A stretch of DNA of 64,000 nucleotides from NCBI RefSeq assembly GCF_027789125.1, contig NZ_JAQFVF010000018.1, positions 62,001-126,000 on the forward strand, read 5' to 3'. The notes under the pieces are model-generated. The model was not told the origin of the DNA, ran no database searches, and saw only the letters and a program-made list of their open reading frames with translations. The stretch comes from Paenibacillus aestuarii (GTDB lineage: Bacteria > Bacillota > Bacilli > Paenibacillales > NBRC-103111). The position numbers were made by a program, and so were the translations under genes. Within the stretch, counting starts at the first letter, position 1; the number at the start of each line of letters is the position of its first letter. Shown here one piece after another: positions 43,144 to 52,145 of the stretch.

Positions 43144-43770
43144 GTGTTTAAACCACACCCGGATCATACCGCAATTGTGATTACAGACCCACAAAATGAC
43201 TTTTTGTGTCCAGGGGGAAGAGGCTATCATCTGACAAAAGCAAATATAGAACAAAACAATACGATACAGAACCTTGAACTATTAATAAGATCAGCTATGA
43301 ATAAAGGCTACCAGCTATTTATATCACCCCATTATTTATACCCCCATGATTATGGCTGGCAGTTTACAGGAAGTGAACAAAAGATGCTATTAGATCTTAG
43401 AATGTATCATGTGGCAAATGCGTATACACCACCGTCATATGGAGCTGATTTTGTTCATTCTTTAAAGCCTTATATCTTTGATAGGAGAACCGTCGTGGCA
43501 ACACCTCACAAGGTTGCCAGTCCACAAACAAATGACTTGGAATATCAGTTGCGACAACATAGAAAAGAGAAGGTGATTATTGCAGGGGTGCTTTCAAACG
43601 TTTGTGTAGAGTCCCATATGAGGCATCTCATTGAAACTGGTTTTGAAACAGCTGTTGTATACGATGCCACAGCAACAATTAGTGTGGAGGATTTCCAAGC
43701 AGCCGTTACGAATTACAAGGCATTTGCAAGTGCTACTTGGACAACAATAGAGGCTATTTCATGCTTATAA
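43144..43770 (+). CDS. isochorismatase-family cysteine hydrolase
   Basis: 208-residue alpha/beta hydrolase of the isochorismatase/nicotinamidase superfamily. The triad is present: Asp in VITDPQNDFLCPGG, Lys in TPHKVASPQTND, and Cys in AGVLSNVCVESHMR. GTG start after GAGGGAGGGAAG. Relatives hydrolyse isochorismate, nicotinamide, N-carbamoyl compounds or hydrazides; the substrate is open here. It lies in the AT-rich segment with the upstream pseudogene and has its own terminator. Confidence 0.87.
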   Translation: MFKPHPDHTAIVITDPQNDFLCPGGRGYHLTKANIEQNNTIQNLELLIRSAMNKGYQLFISPHYLYPHDYGWQFTGSEQKMLLDLRMYHVANAYTPPSYGADFVHSLKPYIFDRRTVVATPHKVASPQTNDLEYQLRQHRKEKVIIAGVLSNVCVESHMRHLIETGFETAVVYDATATISVEDFQAAVTNYKAFASATWTTIEAISCL

Positions 43771-43806
43771 ATCCTTGAGCGACAAGAGCTTTATCACATG
43801 AAAGGG

Positions 43807-43828
43807 CCGCGAAAATCGCGGATTTTTT
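43807..43828 (+). terminator. intrinsic terminator after the isochorismatase-like gene
   Basis: CCGCGA/TCGCGG with a three-base loop and TTTTTT. Confidence 0.8.
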
Positions 43829-43836
43829 GTTTTATG

Positions 43837-43878
43837 GGATAAGGTTCTTGTCAATAACCAATGACAAGAACTTTATCC
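43837..43878. repeat. 17-bp inverted repeat between convergent genes
   Basis: GGATAAGGTTCTTGTCA and TGACAAGAACTTTATCC pair with one G-U and an eight-base loop. No T-run on either side. Confidence 0.75.
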
Positions 43879-43911
43879 TATTCGCACAGATGGCAGGGTG
43901 GAGGCAGAATC

Positions 43912-46203
43912 TTACGGAGCCACGTCTGAGACGGTATTGAAAGGTGCGCTCTGTGATTGTCTGAATTGGCTCGGCGTATAACCGGTCAATTTTTTGAACA
44001 TTCGGTTGAAAGAATTCATGTTCTGATAACCCGACTTCATAGCAATGTCGTTAATTTTCATATTGGACTGTAGTAGATACTCCTTTGCTTTCCCGATCCT
44101 AATCTCATGTAAATATTCACTGAAATTCTTCCCCGTTTTTTCCTTGAAATAAGTGGAGAGATATCCACCGGTGATATTCATTTTTTCCGCTATGGAATCG
44201 AGTGTAATGTCCTCGGCATAATGATGCTCCAAATATTCGATGACAAAGCTTGTAATTCGGTCTCTTTCGTCCAGCTTTTGCTTAAAGGTCGTAGCAGATG
44301 ATACGAATAAAAGATTCATAAAATGAGTGAGCTGGTTGACGTTATAGCATTCCGTCAATTGACTGTAAAGCTCGCTTGTTCGTTGGACGAGTTTATCGTG
44401 CGCATAGCTGGAGAGCAGTGACATTTGAATCCGGTTGATGATTTGCTTCCCTAGATCATAGTAGTCCCTCACGCCAGCCCCCTTCTTATCCAACCGTTCC
44501 AGCATTCCAGTAAACCATTGAAGCAGGGCGGAAGCATTGCCCGCATGTAGATAGGTATCGAGCTCGTGCTCCTCAGAAGCGGTAAAGACATATGTCGGCG
44601 GCTCCGCATGCTTTTTAGGTGAGCTTAAGATCAACGACTCATCCTTGAACGGACGGTCGTCAATGAGCCCCAAAGCTTCCTCATAGGCGTCTTTAAATTG
44701 GGTGGAACGATGATATTGGCCGCTGACGGCCATCGTAACCAGCAGATAAGCGTGGTCCAGGTTCAATTCCTGCCGGATCGTTTCCAAGGTTGTGACGAGG
44801 AGCGCTTCGTTATCCTTCGTATAAATTAGAGAGAGAATTTGATTATTTTCAATTTGAAACGTATGCGTATTTGAAAAGCTGTTGGAAACATGATGAGTTA
44901 CAAATTCATTGATATAATACATGGCTCGCTGGGTATCCATTTCTATATCACGTACATAGTGAGGCTTAAATTTAATATCAAAAATAAGAAGGCGATAGGG
45001 GCCTTCTTCTAAAGCGAGATCCTGCATCTCTTCTATATTCGTGTGATAGATTTTTTTCAGCTTGTTTATGTAGGCGTAATATCTCAGGAAAGAGGTTTTC
45101 TTCGCCAAATCCTCACTGATTTTCAGATTGGCCGTCACGATTTGCCTCATTTGTTCATTAAGCTGCTTGAATTCCCGAATGGTGCTGCGAAGCGGAGGTA
45201 AGGGACTGATCTGTTGGATGGAACGAATCATCTGTTGCACGGGCCGATGAAATCGAATGCTGAAGAAAATGGAGGCTAAGATGCTTAAGGCCAAAGCGGT
45301 TGTGATGATGATAGCAAGTGTCGTGTTTACCATGTAGATTTGGGATGACATACTCTTGTCAGAAGCGACGAGCACATAGGTTAGCCCGGAGAAAATCCCT
45401 TTTTTATAAAAATAATAATCGTGGCCTTTTTTTACATAAGTTTGCTTGAAGTCGATATGGTTCATACCGGTAGAGACATTCTCAGATGTATAGATGGGCT
45501 GCTGTTCCTCATTAAGGATCGAAAAATTGGTGAATAGGGAAGGGTTGTAAGTATCGACCATCTTCTTTGCGTTGATCAAAACCGTAATATAGAAATAAGA
45601 ATTGATGTTGTTTTTAATGACGATTGGGATCAGCTTCCCTTTGGGCAGCGGAGCGCTGCCAGGCATGACGAATTCCGTGAAATCAGAGGCCGGATAAATA
45701 TGAAACTGTTTATCGCTTTGGAATTGATTTTGCCAAAACGGCAGCGGATAGCTTGGACTTTGATAAAACCGGTTAAACATGGCGTCAGCCCGAGTGCTGC
45801 CGTCCTTTCGCAAAATAAGCGAGTTGTCCTTAAAGTAAAGAAACATTTCGTCAATATAAAGAAGCGGATTCGTGATCGTCGGTTGAATATCATGGCGCAC
45901 CTTATCGGCAATGTTGTAATCGATATTTTTCTTATTCAGCAGCTGCACGTTATCACTGAAATAAAACCGTTGGACAAGCTCATTAATCAATCGGAAATGC
46001 TTTTCGAAGCTTTCGGTCATGTTGTCCAGGTTCGTCGTATTATAACGAATAATTTCATTTCGCAGACTAGCCTGGTACAGCCCGTAGGACCATAGATTGA
46101 TGGCTGCGAGCAGGACGACGATTACTAAAAAACTGACCAACAGCCGTGCGAATAAGGACTCGGTTTTGAATTTCCATCGGATACTAGTGCTCATGGATAT
46201 CAC
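43912..46203 (-). CDS. membrane-bound AraC-family regulator (YesN/YtdP-like)
   Basis: 763-residue one-component sensor-regulator. A membrane helix near 18-44 and another near 288-316 bracket an extracellular sensor domain. A HAMP-like stretch follows, then a long cytoplasmic linker. Two AraC helix-turn-helices end the protein (about 660-755): LDSIAEKMNITGGYLSTYFKEKTGKNFSEYL and INDIAMKSGYQNMNSFNRMFKK. It is divergent from an lplB/lplC/lplA-like ABC operon. Regulators of this build usually induce the neighbouring sugar importer when extracellular sugar or its binding protein is sensed. Confidence 0.92.
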   Translation of the reverse strand: MISMSTSIRWKFKTESLFARLLVSFLVIVVLLAAINLWSYGLYQASLRNEIIRYNTTNLDNMTESFEKHFRLINELVQRFYFSDNVQLLNKKNIDYNIADKVRHDIQPTITNPLLYIDEMFLYFKDNSLILRKDGSTRADAMFNRFYQSPSYPLPFWQNQFQSDKQFHIYPASDFTEFVMPGSAPLPKGKLIPIVIKNNINSYFYITVLINAKKMVDTYNPSLFTNFSILNEEQQPIYTSENVSTGMNHIDFKQTYVKKGHDYYFYKKGIFSGLTYVLVASDKSMSSQIYMVNTTLAIIITTALALSILASIFFSIRFHRPVQQMIRSIQQISPLPPLRSTIREFKQLNEQMRQIVTANLKISEDLAKKTSFLRYYAYINKLKKIYHTNIEEMQDLALEEGPYRLLIFDIKFKPHYVRDIEMDTQRAMYYINEFVTHHVSNSFSNTHTFQIENNQILSLIYTKDNEALLVTTLETIRQELNLDHAYLLVTMAVSGQYHRSTQFKDAYEEALGLIDDRPFKDESLILSSPKKHAEPPTYVFTASEEHELDTYLHAGNASALLQWFTGMLERLDKKGAGVRDYYDLGKQIINRIQMSLLSSYAHDKLVQRTSELYSQLTECYNVNQLTHFMNLLFVSSATTFKQKLDERDRITSFVIEYLEHHYAEDITLDSIAEKMNITGGYLSTYFKEKTGKNFSEYLHEIRIGKAKEYLLQSNMKINDIAMKSGYQNMNSFNRMFKKLTGYTPSQFRQSQSAPFNTVSDVAP

Positions 46204-46383
46204 TCCTATCGCTAGTGGTCAGTATTAACATAGATATGTCAGTTATTCGGATTGTTTCACAAATTTTCGAAATCTCCGTTTTTGATGAACAAAATCAAAA
46301 AAGCGGCGATTGCCTGCGGGGATAGGGATGGTTCATATTATAGATCAGAGAACGGAACAAGTATAGACGAAAGGAGAATGCTG

Positions 46384-47349
46384 ATGGAAAATTCGCCAGC
46401 AGTTCCAGTACAGACTGATTCGCCGCCAATGAAAGTCAGTTGGGTGAAAGCATTCCTAAAGAAACTGAATAGAAGTAAAATTCTATTGCTTATGTTTCTG
46501 CCATGTCTATTATTTTACTTGATATTCAAATATTTGCCCATGTTCGGTATCGTGGTTTCTTTCAAAAATTACAATTTGTACAAAGGCATTTGGGACAGTC
46601 CCTGGGTCGGCCTCAAGTATTACAAGCTGTTTTTCCACAGCCCTGATTTTTTAAAATATCTGCGCAACACGTTTCTTCTTGGATTTTATAAACTCATCTT
46701 TGGATTTCCTGCCCCTATTATTTTAGCTCTCCTGCTCAATGAATTGAAACATATCGTGTTCAAACGGTTTGTGCAAACGGTCAGTTATTTGCCACATTTT
46801 ATCTCCAACGTTGTTGTGGCCAGCATGGTGCTCATGTTTTTATCTCCCTCCAGCGGGATCGTAAATCATTTAATCCAGTTGTTCGGGATGCAGCCGATCA
46901 ATTTTATGGTCAAACCGGAAATGTTTCGCTCTATCTATGTACTTTCGGAGATTTGGCAGCATACCGGCTGGGAAACGATTATATATTTGGCAGCGTTAAC
47001 CACGATAGATCCGCTCTTATACGAAGCAGCGGAAATCGACGGAGCGGGCAGGTGGAAGAAATTATTCCATATTACCCTGCCGGGCCTTGTACCGACTATC
47101 GTCATTTTATTTATTCTCAACATCGGTAATGTGCTGGATATCGGCTTTGAAAAAGTGTTTTTGCTCTACAACCCTTCCATCTACGAAACCTCGGATATTA
47201 TCAGCACCTACGTGTATAGAACCGGCCTTGGTCAGGGGAATTTCAGCTACGCTACAGCTATCGATTTGTTTACGGGACTGATTAGCTTTATCTTCATTTA
47301 TTCCGCTAACACGATCAGTCGGAAAATTGGCGAGAACAGCCTGTGGTAA
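46384..47349 (+). CDS. LplB-like CUT1 ABC permease
   Basis: 321-residue permease with six helices. The first is at KILLLMFLPCLLFYLIFKY, and the EAA loop is LYEAAEIDGAGRWKKLFHITLPGL. The frame opens at 46252, but AAGGAG at 46371-46376 fits the ATG at 46384. The conserved YIFKYLPMFG-like segment and NNTISRKIGENSLW-type end belong to the LplB group that imports oligosaccharides such as pectin or hemicellulose fragments. Confidence 0.92.
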   Translation: MENSPAVPVQTDSPPMKVSWVKAFLKKLNRSKILLLMFLPCLLFYLIFKYLPMFGIVVSFKNYNLYKGIWDSPWVGLKYYKLFFHSPDFLKYLRNTFLLGFYKLIFGFPAPIILALLLNELKHIVFKRFVQTVSYLPHFISNVVVASMVLMFLSPSSGIVNHLIQLFGMQPINFMVKPEMFRSIYVLSEIWQHTGWETIIYLAALTTIDPLLYEAAEIDGAGRWKKLFHITLPGLVPTIVILFILNIGNVLDIGFEKVFLLYNPSIYETSDIISTYVYRTGLGQGNFSYATAIDLFTGLISFIFIYSANTISRKIGENSLW

Positions 47350-47363
47350 GGAGGTGAAACCAA

Positions 47364-48230
47364 ATGAAACGTAGTATCGGGTTGTCTGAAATATTTCTTG
47401 CCGCCGTAATGGTGTTTGTCGTCGTGGTCACATTATACCCTTTCGTCTACATGATCGCTGTTTCGCTCAGCAAAGACATTTATGTTCTGAAGGGGCAGGT
47501 GACCTTATGGCCGAAAGGCTTAAATTTTAAAGTGTATAACATTGTCCTGCAGGATCCCCGCATTGGAAAAGCATACCTCAATACGATCATCTATGTCGTA
47601 TTTGGCACCGCCATTTCTCTCATCATCACTTCTTTTGGGGCGTACGCCCTTTCCAGGAAAGATATGGTTCTGAATCGAACATTTACGCTTGCGATCGTAT
47701 TTACGATGTTTTTCGGCGGCGGGATGATTCCCACCTTTCTGGTTGTAAACGGATTGGGACTCGTGGACTCCAGGCTCGGGATGCTTCTTCCGACTGCCGT
47801 AAGCACGTGGAATCTGATCATCATGCGTACGTTCTTCTCTGGCATCCCCAAGGAGCTTGAAGAGTCCGGGAAGCTCGACGGCCTTTCTGACGCAGGCATT
47901 TTCCTTCGTATTGTAATGCCGCTTTCCAAAGCCGTCGTGGTTACGATTGGGTTGTTTTATGCAGTCGGCATTTGGAACAACTTTTACTCTGCTTTACTTT
48001 ATCTCCGCAGCTCGGATTTATTTCCGCTGCAGGTTGTTTTGCGTAATATCGTGCTAGCAGGCCAGGTGAACTCAGCGAAGGTCACATCGGTTGGACATGA
48101 CGCGCTTGTCGTCGATGAATCTTTAAAATATGCGACCATTCTGGTTTCAACGATTCCCATTCTTTTGACTTACCCGTTTCTGCAGAAATATTTTGTGCAA
48201 GGGGCTATGATCGGGTCGATCAAAGGCTGA
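47364..48230 (+). CDS. LplC/YtcP-like CUT1 ABC permease
   Basis: 288-residue permease starting after AAGGAGGTG, 15 bases behind the LplB-like gene. Six helices, EAA loop LEESGKLDGLSDAGIFLRIVMPLSK, and the very typical end YPFLQKYFVQGAMIGSIKG. Forms the channel with the previous protein. No ATPase is encoded, so a shared MsmX-like ATPase from elsewhere is expected. Confidence 0.93.
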   Translation: MKRSIGLSEIFLAAVMVFVVVVTLYPFVYMIAVSLSKDIYVLKGQVTLWPKGLNFKVYNIVLQDPRIGKAYLNTIIYVVFGTAISLIITSFGAYALSRKDMVLNRTFTLAIVFTMFFGGGMIPTFLVVNGLGLVDSRLGMLLPTAVSTWNLIIMRTFFSGIPKELEESGKLDGLSDAGIFLRIVMPLSKAVVVTIGLFYAVGIWNNFYSALLYLRSSDLFPLQVVLRNIVLAGQVNSAKVTSVGHDALVVDESLKYATILVSTIPILLTYPFLQKYFVQGAMIGSIKG

Positions 48231-48264
48231 TATTAAAAATTCATTTTGGAAAAGGAGCCATCGT

Positions 48265-49824
48265 ATGAAAAAAACAATGACGGTGTTGAGTGTAGGTATC
48301 ATGTCGCTAGCCCTTATTGTGGGTTGTACGAAAGCCCCGGACAACGCGTCCGGCAGCAAGGATGATTCGGCAGCCGGAAACTCGGCCGCCACTTCCGATC
48401 AAGCGGCTGCCCCGATGAAAGAGAAGACGTTCAAGTTTCTAAACAACTCGCACCCCAGTTGGCCGTACAATAAGGATTGGCTCGTATGGAAGTTGCTGAA
48501 GGAGAAAACCGGCGTAAACCTTGATGTGGAAGTGCCGTCGGGTGAATTGTCGGATGCCTTCAACCTGGCGATTGCTTCGGGTAATCCTCCGGAGCTGCTT
48601 ACGAGTCCGGATAAACAGACGGCGGACAAATATGGTCAAGAGGGTGCGTTAGTCAACTACTTGGATTACGTCAAGAAGGATATGCCGAATTACGATAAAT
48701 GGATGAAGGAGCACCCGACGGAAACACAGAATGTCATGTCTGCGGACGGGAAAATGTACATCGTCCCGAACTCCGGAATTGGAGAAACGAATCGGATGCA
48801 CTGGATGTTCCGGAAAGATATTTTCAAGAAAAATAACCTGCAGGAGCCAAAAAACTGGGATGAGCTCTACGATGTACTGAAGAAGTTGAAAGCGCAGTAT
48901 CCGGATAGCTATCCTTTCGCCTTCCGGGATGGGTTGCTCTATTTGCGCAATTTGGCGCCAGCGTTCGGAACACAATATGATTTCTATTACGATTTCGATA
49001 AAAAGGATTGGCATTACGGGCCGATTGAAGATAACTATAAAACTATGATCGCGTATATGGCTAAATTTTTGAAGGAAGGCTTGATTCCTCCTGATTTCCT
49101 GTCCATCGATACGAAGCAGTGGCAGGACCTGATGTCGACCAACAAAACGTTTATGACCGTTGATTATATCGGACGCATTGATTTCTACAATAAGCCTCTG
49201 CGTAAGGATAATCCGGACTTCGATCTGGAGTTCATGCCGCCTCCGGCCGGCGGTCCGAACGGCAAGCAGCTGAATGAGTTCACGCAATATGAGGAGATGA
49301 ATTTCGTCGTATCGTCTAAATCCAAGCAGATCGATGATATTATGAAGTTCATTGACTTCTTCTTCTCAGAGGAAGGGAAGACGCTCGTCAGCTGGGGGAA
49401 AGAGGGCGTAACCTACAAAGTGGAAAATGGCAAGAAATCCTTCATAGAGAACTACACCGATGTGTCCGATATGAGGAAGAAGACGGGGCTATCTACGGAC
49501 GGAGCCTATATCTGGTTTGATTATGACGCCCATATCTCGTTAGCTTCGCCTGAAGCGAAATACGCTTATCACGAAGCGCCGAAATATGACGATAAAGAGC
49601 AGCCAAGGCCTGCATTCACTGAGGATGAAATGGAAGTTATTAAAACGACCGGTCAAGAAATCGCTAAATACCGGGATGAAAATATTGCCAAGTTCATTCT
49701 CGGGAATAGAAGTTTAGATGAATGGAATCAGTACGTGGACGGCTTGAAGAAATTGGGCCTGGATAAGGTGCTTGCGATTTATAAAGCGGCTTACGAACGT
49801 ATGCAGCAGTTCTCTTCCAAATAG
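48265..49824 (+). CDS. LplA/YtcQ-like substrate-binding lipoprotein
   Basis: 519-residue extracellular binding protein. The signal peptide ends in the lipobox LALIVGC, followed by a Ser/Ala-rich linker. Parts such as WLVWKLLKEKTGVNLDVEVP, NYDKWMKEHPE-like segment and MHWMFRKDIFKKNNLQEPKNWDEL are characteristic of the long (500-560 residue) LplA group. Third gene of the importer operon; it would deliver an oligosaccharide to the two permeases. Confidence 0.93.
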   Translation: MKKTMTVLSVGIMSLALIVGCTKAPDNASGSKDDSAAGNSAATSDQAAAPMKEKTFKFLNNSHPSWPYNKDWLVWKLLKEKTGVNLDVEVPSGELSDAFNLAIASGNPPELLTSPDKQTADKYGQEGALVNYLDYVKKDMPNYDKWMKEHPTETQNVMSADGKMYIVPNSGIGETNRMHWMFRKDIFKKNNLQEPKNWDELYDVLKKLKAQYPDSYPFAFRDGLLYLRNLAPAFGTQYDFYYDFDKKDWHYGPIEDNYKTMIAYMAKFLKEGLIPPDFLSIDTKQWQDLMSTNKTFMTVDYIGRIDFYNKPLRKDNPDFDLEFMPPPAGGPNGKQLNEFTQYEEMNFVVSSKSKQIDDIMKFIDFFFSEEGKTLVSWGKEGVTYKVENGKKSFIENYTDVSDMRKKTGLSTDGAYIWFDYDAHISLASPEAKYAYHEAPKYDDKEQPRPAFTEDEMEVIKTTGQEIAKYRDENIAKFILGNRSLDEWNQYVDGLKKLGLDKVLAIYKAAYERMQQFSSK

Positions 49825-49837
49825 GGAGGATGTCGAG

Positions 49838-50806
49838 ATGAAGCTAGTGGCGTTGACAGAAGACCGTATCCAAGACGTATGTCGGCTTTGGAATCAGGGA
49901 CTTGCTCCTGATTTTCCGATTAGAGAACGTATCGTGAAGCAAAATGTATTTCAGGACCGAAACTTTCTTCCGCAGGGCTCCTGGCTCGCCGTGGAAGAAG
50001 CCACCGGTAAGGCGATTGGATTTGTCGTATCGAAAGTATGGCAAGATTCCAAATACGATATCGAATTTAGCAGTGAAGACGGGTGGATTCACGCGTTGAT
50101 GGTCGATCCGGACCACCGGAATCAGGGGATCGGCAGCGAGCTCCTGCGTCAAGCCGAATCGGCGCTTCACGGAAGAGGGGTACGCCGGGTGTCGTTAGGA
50201 AACGATTTCCATCGTCGGGTGCTCCCCGGCGTACCGCATGAGCTGGCGGCTGCCAAGCGGTGGTTTGAGCGCAATGGATATGCGTACCAAGGGATGACAC
50301 ACGACCTCGTGAATCACTATGACGCCAAGGCTCAAGTAGCGCTCCCTCAGTTTGAGAATGTGGTATTCCGTTTGGCACAGCCGAATGAGGAGGACCAAGT
50401 CATCGCTTTTATGAAGCGCTGTTTTCCAGGTCGATGGGAGTACCAGACACGGCAATATTGGCAATTGGGAGGAACGGGCAGAGAATTTGTCGTCCTCGAG
50501 CGGGAGGAGGACATCATCGGCTTTTGCCGGATCAATGATTCGCAGTCGCCGATTCTCGCCCAGAACGTCTATTGGGCGCCCCTGTTTCAAGGCGAGCTCG
50601 GCGGGATCGGTCCGCTCGGTATCGATGAGAAGTATCGCGGGCTGAACTACGGTCTCGCCATCGTTCAAGCCGGCATTCATTACTTGCTGCAAAGAGGCGC
50701 TAGCCACATTGTGATCGACACGACGCCTTATGTGGATTTTTATGGCAAACACGGCTTCTCCGTATGGAAGAGCTACGACAGGTTCCAGAAAGTATTGGAG
50801 GCGTGA
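49838..50806 (+). CDS. double-GNAT N-acetyltransferase
   Basis: 322-residue cytoplasmic protein with two GNAT acetyl-CoA-binding folds. The first has LMVDPDHRNQGIGSELLRQAE (residues about 88-108), a clear P-loop Q/RxxGxG/A. The second, from about 170, has LGIDEKYRGLNYGLAIVQAG. GGGAGGATG sits just before the ATG at 49838, 14 bases after the binding-protein stop. It closes the importer operon, so acetylation of an imported amino sugar or of a toxic analogue is possible but unproved. A terminator follows. Confidence 0.88.
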   Translation: MKLVALTEDRIQDVCRLWNQGLAPDFPIRERIVKQNVFQDRNFLPQGSWLAVEEATGKAIGFVVSKVWQDSKYDIEFSSEDGWIHALMVDPDHRNQGIGSELLRQAESALHGRGVRRVSLGNDFHRRVLPGVPHELAAAKRWFERNGYAYQGMTHDLVNHYDAKAQVALPQFENVVFRLAQPNEEDQVIAFMKRCFPGRWEYQTRQYWQLGGTGREFVVLEREEDIIGFCRINDSQSPILAQNVYWAPLFQGELGGIGPLGIDEKYRGLNYGLAIVQAGIHYLLQRGASHIVIDTTPYVDFYGKHGFSVWKSYDRFQKVLEA

Positions 50807-50873
50807 ACGTCAATTACCCTCGGGCGATGTCTGCGGAACCGGGGGGAATCCTCTAATTTATTTCTAAGAAAGT

Positions 50874-50920
50874 GACCACTTTATCCAGTGAATTTTTTCA
50901 CCTGATAAGTGGTCTTTTTT
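50874..50920 (+). terminator. intrinsic terminator of the first Lpl-like operon
   Basis: GACCACTTTAT/ATAAGTGGTC with an inner CAGTGAA/TTCACCTG pairing, followed by TTTTTT. Confidence 0.85.
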
Positions 50921-51032
50921 CTCTTTTTCTGGGAATGTTCTTGACGTCGTGGATCGTTTGCCGCATCGGCAAAGCTCCTGTTTTAATACGGCATATGCTA
51001 AAATTAGGAAAACAAGATGTGGAGGGATGGTA

Positions 51033-51362
51033 TTGTCTGAGGATTTTTATTGCGACGAGGTTTTAAGTGGTCGTACTTCTGTGAGAAAAGTATTTGAGAC
51101 TGATAACGTTCTTGCATATCATCATACGCGCCCTTTTTATCCTGTTCACATTGTTGCGATTCCAAAGAAGCATATCTCGTCACTTCTAACATTGGAACAA
51201 CACGACAATGAACTCTTAATTGAGTTGATAGACGTTGTTAAAAAAGTGGCATCACAGGTGCAGTCTGAGTATGGGGCTTGTAGAGTGCTGACTAATCTAG
51301 GAAAGTATCAAGACTCCAAACATCTTCATTTTCATGTCTTCTTCGGGGAACCATTAGGATAA
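51033..51362 (+). CDS. HIT-family nucleotide-binding hydrolase
   Basis: 109-residue histidine-triad protein, a hydrolase or transferase acting on nucleotide phosphoramidates or dinucleotides. The triad is HLHFHVFFGE near the C-terminus, preceded by PFYPVHIVAIPKKHIS. TTG at 51033 lies six bases after GGAGGG; the alternative ATG at 51027 overlaps that site. Shorter than typical 120-140 residues but complete. Transcribed alone. Confidence 0.88.
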   Translation: MSEDFYCDEVLSGRTSVRKVFETDNVLAYHHTRPFYPVHIVAIPKKHISSLLTLEQHDNELLIELIDVVKKVASQVQSEYGACRVLTNLGKYQDSKHLHFHVFFGEPLG

Positions 51363-51618
51363 ACGAAGTCTGAAACTAAGGAGAAATGAAAGGATTCCTG
51401 TAGAGCGTTATTCACGAACTTTGCCTTATTCCGTCCCATAAAAAGGAAATTCTCTCGTTTGTGTAGAAAAAATATTAGATATTCATTTAGCTATTCATCG
51501 TACCTGTGATTATTGATGATGTGTAGCTCCGCATTAGAGCTTTAGTCTGATAAATTAATGAGAATACAAATTATTGTAGAAAAATTAACTTTGTGTGTGT
51601 CCTAAAGGAGGAACTGAA

Positions 51619-51921
51619 ATGAGTTTCATTCAACACATGGTGACGTTTACATTATTTTCAGGTAAAGATAGTCCGGAAACAGAATCTTTTTTACAAGAAA
51701 GTAGAGAAGAACTTGCTGCAATTCCTGGGGTTGAACAATTCGAGGTTTTCCGTCAGGTAAGCGCCAAGAATGAATTTGATTATGGGTTTTCAATGGTATT
51801 TGCTGATCAAAATGCTTACGACGCTTACAATACACACCCAGTTCATGTCAAGTATGTCGAGGAGCGATGGAAGAAAAAAGTAAGCCGGTTTCAAGAGATT
51901 GATCTAGTTCACCATAGTTGA
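51619..51921 (+). CDS. Dabb-family barrel protein
   Basis: 100-residue alpha/beta barrel. QHMVTFTLFSGKDSPETE, AAIPGVEQFEVFRQV and AYNTHPVHVKYVEERW fit Dabb proteins. AAAGGAGG precedes the ATG at 51619; the upstream frame from 51595 lacks a start signal. It differs clearly from the other Dabb protein at 15529. Function unknown. Confidence 0.85.
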   Translation: MSFIQHMVTFTLFSGKDSPETESFLQESREELAAIPGVEQFEVFRQVSAKNEFDYGFSMVFADQNAYDAYNTHPVHVKYVEERWKKKVSRFQEIDLVHHS

Positions 51922-52145
51922 TCGACATTATCATTAGAGATCTGTACATTTTAGAACGCCACCGTTGCTTTGTGAAGATAAGAAAAAAAACTGTTTAAGA
52001 AAAGAAAGGTCAGGATGCTAAATGCGTCCTGGCCTATAACAATATATCCATATAAAGGAATCGTAAAGCCATGTGCCGAATATACATCTCAATCAAATTA
52101 TGAACGATGTGAATGTTAGAATGATTCATAATCGGGGGCGAAAAG

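Noticed and set aside
48649..49287. 212-codon minus-strand frame over the binding-protein gene
   Set aside because: Antisense shadow of a clear lipoprotein gene without its own ribosome site.
52007..52036. GGTCAGGATGC/GCGTCCTGGCC hairpin after the second Dabb gene
   Set aside because: Pairs with two G-U but has no T-run on the plus strand and no minus-strand gene to end; too weak to call a terminator.
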